Source: Pseudomonas kribbensis (GTDB lineage: Bacteria; Pseudomonadota; Gammaproteobacteria; Pseudomonadales; Pseudomonadaceae). Taken from it: a stretch of 64,000 nt of DNA. A program made the position numbers and the translations under genes. The DNA lies in contig NZ_CP029608.1 of assembly GCF_003352185.1 (NCBI RefSeq), positions 4,154,001 through 4,218,000 of the forward strand, given 5' to 3'. This document shows positions 45,087 through 52,697 of this stretch, piece by piece. Under the pieces are notes generated by a model. The model was not told the origin of the DNA. It worked only from the letters and a program-made list of their open reading frames with translations, and ran no database searches. Position 1 is the first letter of the stretch. Every line of letters starts with the position of its first letter.

Positions 45087-45932
45087 TCAGTTGGATGCCG
45101 GCTTGCCGCGTGAATCATTCCTCCTGCCGCGGCGAGCCAGAAAACCGATGATCGCCGTATACACCGCACCCGCAACCAGACCGATGACGAGATAGACGAT
45201 CAGCCCCGGCCAGAATCCGCGAGGTGACAGTTCCGCGCCTTTCAGAAGGGCTTGCGGCTTCGCCAAAAAAACTGGTGCGACAGACAGCAGCCAGACAAAG
45301 AAACTACTCATCACGCCGCCGATCAGGTAGCGCAGGCGCGTGGTGAGAAAACGCTCCACCAGCCAGAGCATTGGCCAACTGACCAGCATGCTGATAAGCC
45401 CGCCGATGAGGAACAGCATGAAGAACATCGAGACGATACTCAGCAGACCACTCGACTGACTGATAGTCGCAATGACGGCGACGGTGCCCAATGCCAGCCC
45501 TCCCGACAACGGGATGGCAACAATCGCCCCCCAGCCACGTGTTGCACGGTCCTGATTTGAGGCAGGGATTTTTTCTATGGCGCCGAGGGCCAGGGTATAC
45601 AGCCCGCCCAATGCGACACCGCCGACAAACGATATCAACAGCGTTTGCCAGAGCGGTCCCCGGTAGGAAAGGCTGACCATCAGGCTTTGAATCAACCCGC
45701 TCAGCACATGCCGCAACCGAGACTCTGGGCAACGGCGGTCGCCCAGGAGCAGAAAGGGAATGCCCAACACGGCAGAGAGGATGCAGCCAAAAAGAAAGCC
45801 GGAGAACAGCACTGCATCGCTGAAGCCGTAGACCATCACTTTCACGGCGGCATAGACGACGCCTCCGCAAAGCGGTATGACGAACAGTCGGAGCTCGTTA
45901 TGGAGCCTCTTTTCAAGCGTGTTGCCGGGCAT
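45087..45932 (-). CDS. Polytopic membrane protein with internal duplication
   Basis: A 281-residue protein with about eight membrane segments. Its two halves resemble each other: LISFVGGVALGGLYTLALG against LIVYLVIGLVAGAVYTAIIG, and FVIPLCGGVVYAAV against VAIPLSGGLALGTV, each followed by a charged loop containing LRHV/LRYL. This suggests duplication and fusion of a four-helix unit. No transporter family is recognised. The flanks are poor in genes and AT-rich. A role cannot be given. Confidence 0.6.
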   Translation of the reverse strand: MPGNTLEKRLHNELRLFVIPLCGGVVYAAVKVMVYGFSDAVLFSGFLFGCILSAVLGIPFLLLGDRRCPESRLRHVLSGLIQSLMVSLSYRGPLWQTLLISFVGGVALGGLYTLALGAIEKIPASNQDRATRGWGAIVAIPLSGGLALGTVAVIATISQSSGLLSIVSMFFMLFLIGGLISMLVSWPMLWLVERFLTTRLRYLIGGVMSSFFVWLLSVAPVFLAKPQALLKGAELSPRGFWPGLIVYLVIGLVAGAVYTAIIGFLARRGRRNDSRGKPASN

Positions 45933-46163
45933 TGAGGTCGTCCTGACAGGGAAGTATTTCGAGCAGGCTATTCGAATCGATCACTGGGCTTGTCGCAAGC
46001 AGTGAAGGTGTTTTTCCATAAAACAGAAATGGGGACTCATCTATCAGCCCCCTTTTTCAAGCTGCTGCACTTGTCAGAAAACCTCTCAGATGCCTCCCAA
46101 GCCCCACCCCGCCATTCCTGATAAACTCCCCCACCTCCCAGCCACACCGATTCCGTACCCCCA

Positions 46164-47159
46164 ATGCCCCCAATCACCGCCACACCCGCCCCACTCTCCC
46201 GCCGTTTCTCCGTCGCGCCGATGATGGATTGGACTGACCGTCACTGCCGGTTCTTCCTACGCCTATTGTCGAAAAACGCCCTGCTCTACACCGAAATGGT
46301 CACCACCGGCGCTCTGCTTAACGGCGATCACGAACGTTTCCTCCGTCATAACGAAGCCGAGCACTCGCTAGCGTTGCAGTTGGGCGGTAGTGTCCCGCTG
46401 GACCTCGCCGCTTGCGCGCGTATGGCGCAGGAGCACGGTTATGACGAGGTGAATCTGAACGTTGGCTGCCCGAGTGATCGGGTGCAGAACAATATGATCG
46501 GTGCGTGCCTGATGGGGCATCCGCAGTTGGTGGCGGATTGTGTGAAGGCGATGCGTGATGCGGTGTCGATTCCGGTGACGGTGAAGCATCGGATCGGGAT
46601 CAACGGGCGGGACAGTTATGAGGAGCTGTGCGATTTCGTCGGCACGGTGCGGGATGCCGGGTGCACCAGTTTTACGGTGCATGCGCGGATTGCGATTCTG
46701 GAAGGGTTGTCGCCGAAGGAGAACCGTGACATTCCGCCGCTGCGTTATGACGTGGCGGCGCGGTTGAAGGCGGATTTTCCGGAGCTGGAGATCATTCTGA
46801 ACGGCGGGATCAAGACGATGGAGGCCTGCCATGAGCATTTGCAGACCTTTGACGGGGTGATGCTAGGCCGTGAGGCTTATCACAATCCGTATCTGCTGGC
46901 CGAGGTGGATCAGCAGTTGTTCGGCAGTTCGGCGCCGGTGATTACGCGGGCCGAGGCGTTGGCGCAACTACGGCCTTATATTGCCGAGCATCTGGCGACT
47001 GGCGGGGCGATGCATCACATCACGCGCCATGTGCTGGGCCTGGGCACCGGTTTCCCGGGGGCGCGCAAGTTTCGGCAGTTGTTGTCGGTGGATATTCACA
47101 AGGCCAAGGATCCGTTGGCGTTGCTGGATCAGGCGGCGGAGTTGTTGGCGGGTCGTTGA
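46164..47159 (+). CDS. dusA: tRNA-dihydrouridine synthase DusA
   Basis: A 331-residue flavoenzyme that reduces uridine 20/20a of tRNA to dihydrouridine. The FMN-binding TIM barrel opens with RFSVAPMMDWTDRHCR; the catalytic Cys102 is in NVGCPSDRVQNN, and VKHRIGI, FTVHAR, LNGGI and GVMLGREAYHNP carry FMN and substrate contacts. The 5' end of dusA is a known integration site for prophages and genomic islands, relevant to the gene-poor, disturbed region just upstream. Confidence 0.92.
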   Translation: MPPITATPAPLSRRFSVAPMMDWTDRHCRFFLRLLSKNALLYTEMVTTGALLNGDHERFLRHNEAEHSLALQLGGSVPLDLAACARMAQEHGYDEVNLNVGCPSDRVQNNMIGACLMGHPQLVADCVKAMRDAVSIPVTVKHRIGINGRDSYEELCDFVGTVRDAGCTSFTVHARIAILEGLSPKENRDIPPLRYDVAARLKADFPELEIILNGGIKTMEACHEHLQTFDGVMLGREAYHNPYLLAEVDQQLFGSSAPVITRAEALAQLRPYIAEHLATGGAMHHITRHVLGLGTGFPGARKFRQLLSVDIHKAKDPLALLDQAAELLAGR

Positions 47160-47176
47160 TCGATGCGTTGATTGTG

Positions 47177-47210
47177 CGGGCAACGAATGAGCGTTGCCCG
47201 GTGTTTTGTT
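47177..47210 (+). terminator. Rho-independent terminator after dusA
   Basis: CGGGCAACG-N6-CGTTGCCCG followed by GTGTTTTGTT, 18 bp beyond the dusA stop. Confidence 0.7.
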
Positions 47211-47234
47211 GTACTGACAGGATGTCTTTTGGTT

Positions 47235-47615
47235 ATGCCCGCGTTCAGCCGCGTTTTATTCAAGCGTTTCACCCTCCTCGCTTTACTCTCGACTCTCTAT
47301 GCAAGCGCCTATGCATCCTGTGATTTTTTGAAGGGGTGCGGTGAGGGGGGAGATGGCCCTTTTCAATCTACCCAGATGTCTGGTTTTCTGGTTTTCACGA
47401 CGACGATGGTCACAGTCGACGGGATGTCGGACATTTCCGGGCTGAAAAAGCGTGTGTATTCGGTAGAGGAAATAGAAGCGGCACGTTATTTCCTCGCCAG
47501 CGACGGCATGCTGCAAGCCGCATATTTCACGTCAGCCTTGCAGCGTTTTCGTCGGGAATCACCTGATACAGAGTTAAGCGACCTCGCCATCGCCACTCTG
47601 ATCAGCAGTCAGTGA
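47235..47615 (+). CDS. Small exported DUF2388-like protein
   Basis: A 126-residue protein with an N-terminal signal peptide (…LLALLSTLYASAYA|SCDF). The mature part contains FTTTMVTVDGMSDISGL and EAARYFLASDGMLQAAYFTSALQRFRRE…LSDLAIATLI, which follows the pattern of Pseudomonas DUF2388 proteins (A..FLAS.G...A.LE.AL...R). Function unknown, probably periplasmic. Its stop abuts the uppP stop, the two genes being convergent. Confidence 0.55.
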   Translation: MPAFSRVLFKRFTLLALLSTLYASAYASCDFLKGCGEGGDGPFQSTQMSGFLVFTTTMVTVDGMSDISGLKKRVYSVEEIEAARYFLASDGMLQAAYFTSALQRFRRESPDTELSDLAIATLISSQ

Positions 47616-48446
47616 TCAGGCAGTCGCTTCCGTCCAGTTCACCCAGCCAAACACCCACGTCGCCAGGATCAGCAAACCAAACGCGATCCGGTACCAGGCG
47701 AACGCGGCGTAGCTGTGGTTCGCAATGAACTTGAGCAGACCGCGTACGGCGATCATCGCGAACACGAATGCGGTGACGAAGCCCAGGGCGAAGACCGGCA
47801 GGTCGCCTGCCTGGAACAGGTCGCGGTATTTGTAGCCGGAGTACACCGCCGCGCCGACCATGGTCGGCATTGCCAGGAAGAATGAGAACTCCGTGGCGGC
47901 TTTACGCGACAGGCCGAACAGCAGGCCGCCGATGATGGTGGAGCCGGAGCGCGAGGTGCCGGGAATCATCGCCAGGCACTGTACGAAACCGATCTTCAGC
48001 GCGTCGGACCAGGCCATGTCGTCGACGTGCTCGACACTCACCACATGATTTCGTTTTTCGGCCCACAACATCACGATACCGCCCACCACCAGTGCGACCG
48101 CCACGGTGATCGGGTTAAACAGGTAATGATGAATGGCATCGGCGAATAACACGCCCAGAATTACGGCCGGAAAGAATGCGATCAGCAGATTAAGGGTGAA
48201 GCGCTGTGCATTGCGCTGGGTCGGCAGGCCTTTGACGATTTCGAAGATCTTCGGGCGAAACTCCCAGACGACGGCAAGAATGGCGCCCAGTTGAATAATG
48301 ATGTTGAACGCCATCGCGCGTTCGCCACCGAAGTCGAGCAAGTCGGCAACGATAATCTGGTGGCCCGTACTGGAGATGGGCAAGAACTCGGTGAGACCTT
48401 CTACCGCACCTAAAACCAATACCTTGAACAAGGTCAGTAAATCCAT
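47616..48446 (-). CDS. uppP: Undecaprenyl-diphosphatase UppP/BacA
   Basis: A 276-residue inner-membrane enzyme with eight helices. The two active-site segments [14 protein letters not shown] (residues 16-29) and [10 protein letters not shown] (about 165-174) are intact. It recycles undecaprenyl pyrophosphate to the monophosphate, the lipid carrier that peptidoglycan synthesis and the polysaccharide locus downstream both use. It confers bacitracin tolerance. GGAGGAT precedes the ATG. Confidence 0.93.
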   Translation of the reverse strand: MDLLTLFKVLVLGAVEGLTEFLPISSTGHQIIVADLLDFGGERAMAFNIIIQLGAILAVVWEFRPKIFEIVKGLPTQRNAQRFTLNLLIAFFPAVILGVLFADAIHHYLFNPITVAVALVVGGIVMLWAEKRNHVVSVEHVDDMAWSDALKIGFVQCLAMIPGTSRSGSTIIGGLLFGLSRKAATEFSFFLAMPTMVGAAVYSGYKYRDLFQAGDLPVFALGFVTAFVFAMIAVRGLLKFIANHSYAAFAWYRIAFGLLILATWVFGWVNWTEATA

Positions 48447-48952
48447 TAATCCTCCGTCAGAACGCTCTTCAAGAGCGCCCGGTCAACTGCATTCAGGCAT
48501 TGAGTATCTGCAATTAAACAATTGGCAGATCTACAGTCATTGCCCGATTTGGTGACGGAGAATATGTCTTATCAAAAGACACACTCAAGCCATGTTAATA
48601 ATCGTCTGTCTGTGAACTTGTTCACTTAGTGGAAAAAATAACCTTGCGCCCCTAAAATGTGACCCACCTCACACTCCCCTGATTCTGGCGACGAACCATA
48701 CTGGCCATAGGACATAAAAACCGGTCGCCATAATTACAAAATAGTGGCACCATTGCACATCGCCACCATCTAACGACGTTCGTTTCGTTAGTTCAGCACC
48801 CCGAGAAAATCAACTAAAAGCTTGAAAAGCTTAATTATTGTTAAAAAACTCGGGAGCCACGTCTAAAAATCGCGCGAATGTTACCAATTGTCAGTCACAG
48901 ATGAGAACCGGTGCTTTAACATCCCGATGTCAGCACTTTTTCGAGTCAAGGC
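48447..48952. other. Long AT-rich intergenic region before the first winged-helix regulator
   Basis: About 500 bp with no supported gene. It should hold the promoters of uppP and of the divergent regulator gene. A 7-bp inverted repeat CTAACGA/TCGTTAG lies at 48770-48791, and AAGCTT-N3-AAGCTT-like repeats follow near 48826-48840. The AT content is well above the average of the window. Confidence 0.55.
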
Positions 48953-49693
48953 ATGATGCTTACAGGGAACTTAGCGACTAGAAGCTCGCACCAGACAAAC
49001 GACGCGCCAGGTGTTCTTGCCCTGGCGCGTACCCGTGCTGTGGCCGAACACTTCAGAGCGCTAATCGCCAAACATGTGCAGACCGGTCTGGCGCTGGAAG
49101 CCGACTCTTTCACTAGTTCATATCAGCCAAACGAATATCACGGCGCCTATCGCGCCATTTTCATCGTCATCGATACTCCGCAAGCACTGGAAGACAATCT
49201 GGCGCTGGTGGAGAACCTGCGCACCGAGAACTTGAAGCCGATCATTTGTGCGGTGATTACCGGTCGCGGCGCCCACAACAAGATCAAATACCATCTTGCC
49301 GGTGCAGACTTCTGTATCAAGCTCAATACCCTTTCCGATGAGGGCGGCGAGTTGCTGAGTGAGTTCTTCAGCAGTGAAGAATGGCTGCGTGACATTGATC
49401 TGATACTGGACCCGACCCGTATCTGCCTCTCCGACACCAGCAAGAAACTGGACATTTCCTTTGCCGAGATGAAGATCCTGGAAGCGTTTTCGCAAACCAG
49501 CAATCACATTCTCAGCCATGACGAAATCGCCGGCATCATGGGGCTCAACACGCATTTCTACGACCCTCGCGCGCTGGAAAAATCCATCAGCCGCTTGCGT
49601 GGGAAAATCAAGGACGTGTACGGTACGAACGCCATACAGAGCATTCGCGGGTATGGCTACCGTCTGATGAGGGGGTTGATCTCGACCGCCTGA
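48953..49693 (+). CDS. Atypical OmpR-type winged-helix regulator
   Basis: A 246-residue protein. The C-terminal ~95 residues form an OmpR/PhoB winged helix (LDISFAEMKILEAFSQ…LSHDEIAG…LEKSISRLRGKIKDVYG…IQSIRGYGYRLM). Residues about 20-140 look like a receiver fold: AIFIVIDTPQ at strand 3 and ICAVITGRG, ADFCIKL at strands 4 and 5, the last with a Lys. The acidic pair expected in the first loop is missing, so ordinary aspartate phosphorylation is doubtful. No sensor kinase gene is nearby. Placement suggests control of the polysaccharide genes. Confidence 0.7.
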   Translation: MMLTGNLATRSSHQTNDAPGVLALARTRAVAEHFRALIAKHVQTGLALEADSFTSSYQPNEYHGAYRAIFIVIDTPQALEDNLALVENLRTENLKPIICAVITGRGAHNKIKYHLAGADFCIKLNTLSDEGGELLSEFFSSEEWLRDIDLILDPTRICLSDTSKKLDISFAEMKILEAFSQTSNHILSHDEIAGIMGLNTHFYDPRALEKSISRLRGKIKDVYGTNAIQSIRGYGYRLMRGLISTA

Positions 49694-49985
49694 GTCAGGG
49701 AAATCACCATTTGCAGCATACGAGGGAACGTCTGATGCAACGCTACAACAATCCACGGTCTCACCGTTTTATTTGCATTATCCATCCAATAAAAAGCTGT
49801 CAATTGAATGAGCGCTGCAACACTTAAACATAACAATAAATCATTACTCTAAAAGCAGACCCAGTGGAACTTGTCGCGGGCCATAATCGGGCCCAGACCC
49901 TGCCTGTCGATTATTTCCGAGCGCGTTATAACTCGTCTGCCGATTACCTTTTAGCCAAATTTGGTGCGTTATTCAGGAGAGAGAC

Positions 49986-50630
49986 ATGGAAACCAGTACA
50001 ACCCTCCCACGCAAATATTTTGTTGTCGTGACCAATAACTCTGCGTCGCAACGTGAACTCGAGAGCATTCTCTCCAGCGAGCGTTTCAATTCGTTCGGTA
50101 CGTCCCAGGCACAAATGTTTGTTGAAGGTGTTGCTTCGCCCTCTTCCACTCCCACGCTCATGGAGTTCACTTACCCACGCGGCACAAGGAAAAGCGTCGC
50201 TCGCAGTATTGAACACGATACACAGCGCATATTGGCCACCCTCGAATCCGAGTGGCTGGCGGCACAATCGGTAAACTCGTTCCAGAATACGCCGGCAACA
50301 GAAGACGCCGGCTTCATTGAAGGCAATGTTCCCTGCACAGAGGCCTGGCATCTGGACAATGACCAGGGCGCACTCGTCAAGGAAGGTGTCGAGATCAGCC
50401 TCACCGGCCTCGAAACCGCACTGGTCAGAAAGATGCTGCACCACGAAGAACGCGTTGTCAGTCGCGACGATCTGATCCTCAGCATCGGCCGGGAACCGGA
50501 ACAATATCGCGGACTGGAAATGTGCCTGAGCCGTCTTCAAGACAAGTTCAAAAGTGCCAGCAATGGTGAACGGCTGTTTCGTGCCGTGCGCAATCGTGGT
50601 TATTGCCTGATCCAGGAAGTTGTTGCCTGA
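49986..50630 (+). CDS. Second atypical winged-helix regulator
   Basis: A 214-residue protein. The C-terminal part (SLTGLETALVRKMLHHEERVVSRDDL in broken form, CLSRLQDKFKSAS, FRAVRNRGYCLI) is an OmpR-type winged helix; the N-terminal 110 residues, starting KYFVVVTNNSASQRELESIL, are receiver-like in length but show no phosphorylation site. It shares its plan with the regulator encoded 292 bp upstream, so the two are probably distant paralogues. AGGAG precedes the ATG. It directly precedes the polysaccharide-initiation gene. Confidence 0.65.
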   Translation: METSTTLPRKYFVVVTNNSASQRELESILSSERFNSFGTSQAQMFVEGVASPSSTPTLMEFTYPRGTRKSVARSIEHDTQRILATLESEWLAAQSVNSFQNTPATEDAGFIEGNVPCTEAWHLDNDQGALVKEGVEISLTGLETALVRKMLHHEERVVSRDDLILSIGREPEQYRGLEMCLSRLQDKFKSASNGERLFRAVRNRGYCLIQEVVA

Positions 50631-51012
50631 GCACAGCCCCCACATCCAGAAATTGAAGCAAGTGCAATAACAAAAATAAAAAAGCACTTTGCTTGTTTGA
50701 ACCTCCTTTTCAATAGTGCTTCCCTCCTCACCCTTCCTACGATAGCAAACAGATTATTGTTTGTTCACCCTTTGCCCTTTGACCTTTTCTAACGTTCGAT
50801 TATTTCCCCAATCAATTGCTTGGCACTTTGCCATCTTGTTAGAACTCGTCAGACAGCTTCTTCCCCAATAACTTAGTCTATTGATTGACGACAGTTCGGC
50901 ATACCGATGTTGTTACCTCAGAACATGGGCACCTAAAACAAAAACAACTCTGCTTAACAACTCGGATTTCAACTGTCGAAACCTGAATGGAAGTCTTTTG
51001 GGGATATCGCAT
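50631..51012. other. AT-rich, pyrimidine-rich leader of the wcaJ-like gene
   Basis: About 380 bp without a supported gene. It includes a pyrimidine-rich stretch (TTCCCTCCTCACCCTTCC) and several TTGTT/TTTGCC tracts. A sigma-54-like TTGGCAC at 50820 lacks a -12 element at the right distance. It probably contains the promoter of the next gene and a long 5' leader. Confidence 0.5.
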
Positions 51013-52407
51013 ATGGATCTCACTCTACGTATCAACCGAAACACCGGCCTCAAGGGACTTACCTTCTGGGGCCAATGGGCGCTGGCACAGTGCTTTATTG
51101 TTTCACTGTTATTTGTATTGGCTGAGCAGCACACGGGAACGGTCGAGTTCTATTACCGGATGTGCACCATGCTGGCCGTGCTGGCTTCGGTTCCGGCCTA
51201 CACGTTCAGCGGCGCCTACCGAAAGCGCGATAACTACCTGACCGGCCTCGGACGGCTGCTGATGGGCTGGTCGATGACCATGGCCGGGCTGACGTTCATC
51301 GCGTTCATTTGCAAGGCCGACGAGCTGTTTTCGCGCCAGGTGATTCTTGACTGGGCGGTGTACGGCTTCTTGGGTCAAGCGCTGCTGTATGCGCCGCTGC
51401 ATGCGTTTTCGAAGTACTACCAGCGTTCCCGCAAAAGCGAGCACAAGACCCTGATCGTCGGCACCGGCGAACTGGCCCTGGGCCTGGCGAAGAAGCTCAG
51501 CGAACACGAAAACCTGCCGCTGGTGGGTCTGGTCAGCAACGGCACCCTGCCCGCTCTGGACGCCGATGCTCCACGGGTCGTCGGCGATCAGGAAAACTTG
51601 CTGGAGCTGATCAAACGCCACGATATCCGCCGCCTGTACATCACGCTGTCGCTGTCCGAAGCGGCGAAGATCGAAGCGATGTATGTCGATCTGCTGGATG
51701 CCAACGTCGATGTGGTCTGGGTGCCGGATCTGAACAGCCTGACGCTGCTCAACCACTCGGTAAAAGTCGTGGACGGCCTACCGGCGATCTACCTCAATGA
51801 AAGCCCGCTGACCAGCCGCCCGACCGCCGCCCTGAGCAAAAGCCTGATGGAAAAAAGCGTCGCGCTGCTGGCGATCATCCTGTTGAGCCCGGTGCTGCTG
51901 CTGATCTCGCTGGCGGTCAAGCTCAGCTCGCCGGGCCCGGTGTTCTTCAAGCAGGATCGCCATGGCTGGAACGGCAAGGTGATTCAGGTCTGGAAGTTCC
52001 GCTCGATGCGCGTCCACGATGACCGTGAAGTCAAACAGGCCAGCCGCAACGATTCGCGCATCACCGCCGTCGGGCGCTTTATCCGCCGCACTTCGCTGGA
52101 TGAACTGCCGCAACTGTTCAATGTGCTGCAAGGTCACATGGCCTTGGTTGGCCCGCGTCCGCACGCCGTGGCGCACAACAACTATTACTCGGGCAAGATC
52201 CTCGCTTACATGGCGCGTCACCGAATCAAACCGGGCATCACTGGCCTGGCGCAGATCAGCGGCTGCCGTGGCGAGACCGACACTCTCGACAAGATGGAGA
52301 AGCGTGTCGAGATCGACCTCAAGTACATCAACAACTGGTCGCTGTGGCTGGATGTGAAGATTCTGGTGAAGACGCCGTTTACCCTGTTGTCGAAGGATAT
52401 TTACTGA
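51013..52407 (+). CDS. Undecaprenyl-phosphate sugar phosphotransferase (WcaJ/PslA type)
   Basis: A 464-residue inner-membrane enzyme. Four N-terminal helices, a central Rossmann-like domain (TLIVGTGELALGLAKKL), a fifth membrane helix (about residues 285-305) and the catalytic C-terminal bacterial sugar transferase domain (FFKQDRHGWNGKVIQVWKFRSM, RTSLDELPQLFNVLQG, LVGPRPHAV, KPGITGLAQISG). It transfers a hexose-1-phosphate, usually glucose, to undecaprenyl phosphate and so starts a polysaccharide. The ATG at 51013 is preferred; an extension to 50881 adds a non-conserved leader. A terminator follows the gene. Confidence 0.88.
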   Translation: MDLTLRINRNTGLKGLTFWGQWALAQCFIVSLLFVLAEQHTGTVEFYYRMCTMLAVLASVPAYTFSGAYRKRDNYLTGLGRLLMGWSMTMAGLTFIAFICKADELFSRQVILDWAVYGFLGQALLYAPLHAFSKYYQRSRKSEHKTLIVGTGELALGLAKKLSEHENLPLVGLVSNGTLPALDADAPRVVGDQENLLELIKRHDIRRLYITLSLSEAAKIEAMYVDLLDANVDVVWVPDLNSLTLLNHSVKVVDGLPAIYLNESPLTSRPTAALSKSLMEKSVALLAIILLSPVLLLISLAVKLSSPGPVFFKQDRHGWNGKVIQVWKFRSMRVHDDREVKQASRNDSRITAVGRFIRRTSLDELPQLFNVLQGHMALVGPRPHAVAHNNYYSGKILAYMARHRIKPGITGLAQISGCRGETDTLDKMEKRVEIDLKYINNWSLWLDVKILVKTPFTLLSKDIY

Positions 52408-52435
52408 GACGCAGCGCTTCGAAAGGCAACACCGC

Positions 52436-52459
52436 AAGGGGACGAAAGTCCCCTTTTTT
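52436..52459 (+). terminator. Rho-independent terminator after the wcaJ-like gene
   Basis: AAGGGGAC-GAAA-GTCCCCTT with a run of Ts, 28 bp past the stop. Confidence 0.9.
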
Positions 52460-52540
52460 GTGGGCGGGATTTGGGGGTTGGCGGGCAGCTTGCGAGCACG
52501 GAGGGTCAGGTGAATTGATGTCGACAGGACTGACGTCAAT

Positions 52541-52565
52541 CGCGAGCAGGCTCGCTCCCACAAGG
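52541..52565. repeat. REP-like element
   Basis: CGCGAGCAGGCTCGCTCCCACAAGG, which I recognise as the P. fluorescens-type REP core GCGAGC-AG-GCTCGC followed by a conserved tail, lies between two terminators. The same core occurs at 15597-15622. Confidence 0.7.
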
Positions 52566-52649
52566 TTCCGGGTAATGCCGAAGGTCAGACATTACCCAAT
52601 AACCTGTGGCAACGCTGGAACGATCAACAAAGGCATCCACCACAAACCA

Positions 52650-52677
52650 AAACGGGAGCCGAAGGGCTCCCGTTTTT
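52650..52677. terminator. Bidirectional terminator at the end of the gfc-like operon
   Basis: AAACGGGAGCC-GAAG-GGCTCCCGTTTTT flanks the gfcD-like stop on the minus strand, with A and T runs on each side. Confidence 0.88.
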
Positions 52678-52697
52678 GGCTTCCCGGTCTCCCGGAC

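Noticed and set aside
50820..50840. Sigma-54 promoter at TTGGCAC
   Set aside because: The -12 GC is not at the required distance from the -24 GG.
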